From CANJBX01 sp041487815 (GTDB lineage: Bacteria > Pseudomonadota > Alphaproteobacteria > Rhizobiales > Xanthobacteraceae), in contig JBGPOB010000073.1 of NCBI GenBank assembly GCA_041487815.1, positions 1 through 13,370 of the forward strand: a DNA stretch of 13,370 bases, read 5' to 3'. The number at the start of each line of letters is the position of its first letter. Position 1 is the first letter of the stretch. This document shows positions 12,857-13,370 of the stretch, one piece after another. Position numbers and translations under genes: made by a program. The notes under the pieces were generated by a model that did no database searches, was not told the DNA's origin, and saw only the letters and a program-made list of their open reading frames with translations.

Positions 12857-13370
12857 CTAGTCGTCAAAATGAGGTGATGCCAGCAAGCTTGCCGCTTCAT
12901 GATCGCCGCCGATCAATGCGGGACCGCCGATAAGCACTGGCCCGGCAGCCGTTTCAATGGTCGCCTGCACGCTGACTACGGTTCCCGCCGCGGGAGCAAT
13001 GGCGTCTTCGTACATGGCGCCGGCAAGCGGCTCCAGCGGCTGCGTCGCACGGCAGCCCTCGATCAGCCACGATTGAAAGCCGCGCAATCCATCGGCGTTA
13101 GGCAGCAATGCCGCCGCGTCGGCAAAACGCTCCGCGGCCGACGCGATTTCCTGCGTGGCTGCGGGATCGCGCGACAAGGTACGCAGCATGCGGATCCAGG
13201 TTCCTTTGTAGGCGACCGATGTGCGCACGGCGAAGCAGCGGCCGAGCGTCGCGGTGCCCTCGAGCCGCAGCAACGTGCAGCTGGCGTCGAGATCGGGCGC
13301 GATGGCGATATAGTTTTCTTCAGCGCCCAACCGGCGCGCTTCGCCATCGATGGATGCGCTCAGCGCGGCG
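12857..13370 (-). CDS. M24/creatinase-like (pita-bread fold) protein, 5' partial
   Basis: The frame is open to the window edge, so its start lies beyond 13370; the TTG at 13330 is probably internal. About 170 C-terminal residues are seen. NYIAIAPDLD followed by FAVRTSVAYKGTWIRMLRT resembles the catalytic domain of Xaa-Pro peptidase/creatinase (M24) homologues, with RT at the usual place, and GTVVSVQATIETAAGPVLIG fits the final sheet region. However, the metal-ligand aspartates, the histidine and the two glutamates expected of M24 metallopeptidases are not apparent, so it may be creatinase-like and metal-free, or inactive. It heads the tight operon with the dehydrogenase and the FAD oxidoreductase. 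The assignment is tentative; otherwise call it hypothetical. Confidence 0.5.
   Translation of the reverse strand, partial: AALSASIDGEARRLGAEENYIAIAPDLDASCTLLRLEGTATLGRCFAVRTSVAYKGTWIRMLRTLSRDPAATQEIASAAERFADAAALLPNADGLRGFQSWLIEGCRATQPLEPLAGAMYEDAIAPAAGTVVSVQATIETAAGPVLIGGPALIGGDHEAASLLASPHFDD

Overview
The window is GC-rich and looks like accessory catabolic DNA from an alphaproteobacterium of the Rhizobiales, most likely the Bradyrhizobium/Nitrobacteraceae side. Three things support this: family-typical protein sequences, degenerate dispersed palindromes in the gaps that resemble those common in Bradyrhizobium genomes, and a short GDCCVxC protein followed by a remnant resembling a small protein family I remember from rhizobia. 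This placement rests on pattern recognition; no search was run.

Layout. (1) 1-2077, + strand: the end of a branched-chain amino acid type (Liv/HAAT) ABC transporter operon, livM (5'-truncated by the window), livG and livF, joined by ATGA stop/start overlaps. (2) 2181-3185, - strand: a D-2-hydroxyacid dehydrogenase converging on livF; behind it lies a short chimeric ORF that looks like the head of one SDR joined to the tail of a Bug/TctC solute-binding protein. (3) 3641-4489, + strand: an intact SDR with inverted repeats in its leader. (4) 4510-7895, - strand: a ferric-iron/polyamine/thiamine-type ABC importer (a double-domain permease and an ATPase), whose two genes are separated by a + strand insert holding a GDCCVxC cysteine-rich protein and a truncated small ORF. 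(5) 8081-10245, - strand: a 2-hydroxyacid dehydrogenase and an enolase-superfamily acid-sugar dehydratase-like enzyme in one operon, just upstream of the permease. (6) 10308-10541, + strand: the C-terminal stump of an amidohydrolase. (7) 10579-13370, - strand: a tight operon of an M24/creatinase-like protein (running off the window), a third 2-hydroxyacid dehydrogenase, and an FAD-dependent oxidoreductase.

Taken together, the intact genes suggest uptake and oxidation of small carboxylic or sugar acids. There are two ABC importers, three distinct D-2-hydroxyacid dehydrogenases, an SDR, an FAD oxidoreductase and a dehydratase. No solute-binding protein for either importer is visible. The three gene remnants all sit at boundaries between transcription units, so the segment appears to have been assembled by repeated insertion and deletion. 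I see no tRNA, rRNA, CRISPR array, transposase or integrase. No wholly new system is evident; the items most worth a second look are the chimeric SDR/Bug ORF, the GDCCVxC insert splitting the ABC operon, a possible leader peptide before the permease, and the M24-like protein that appears to lack metal ligands.
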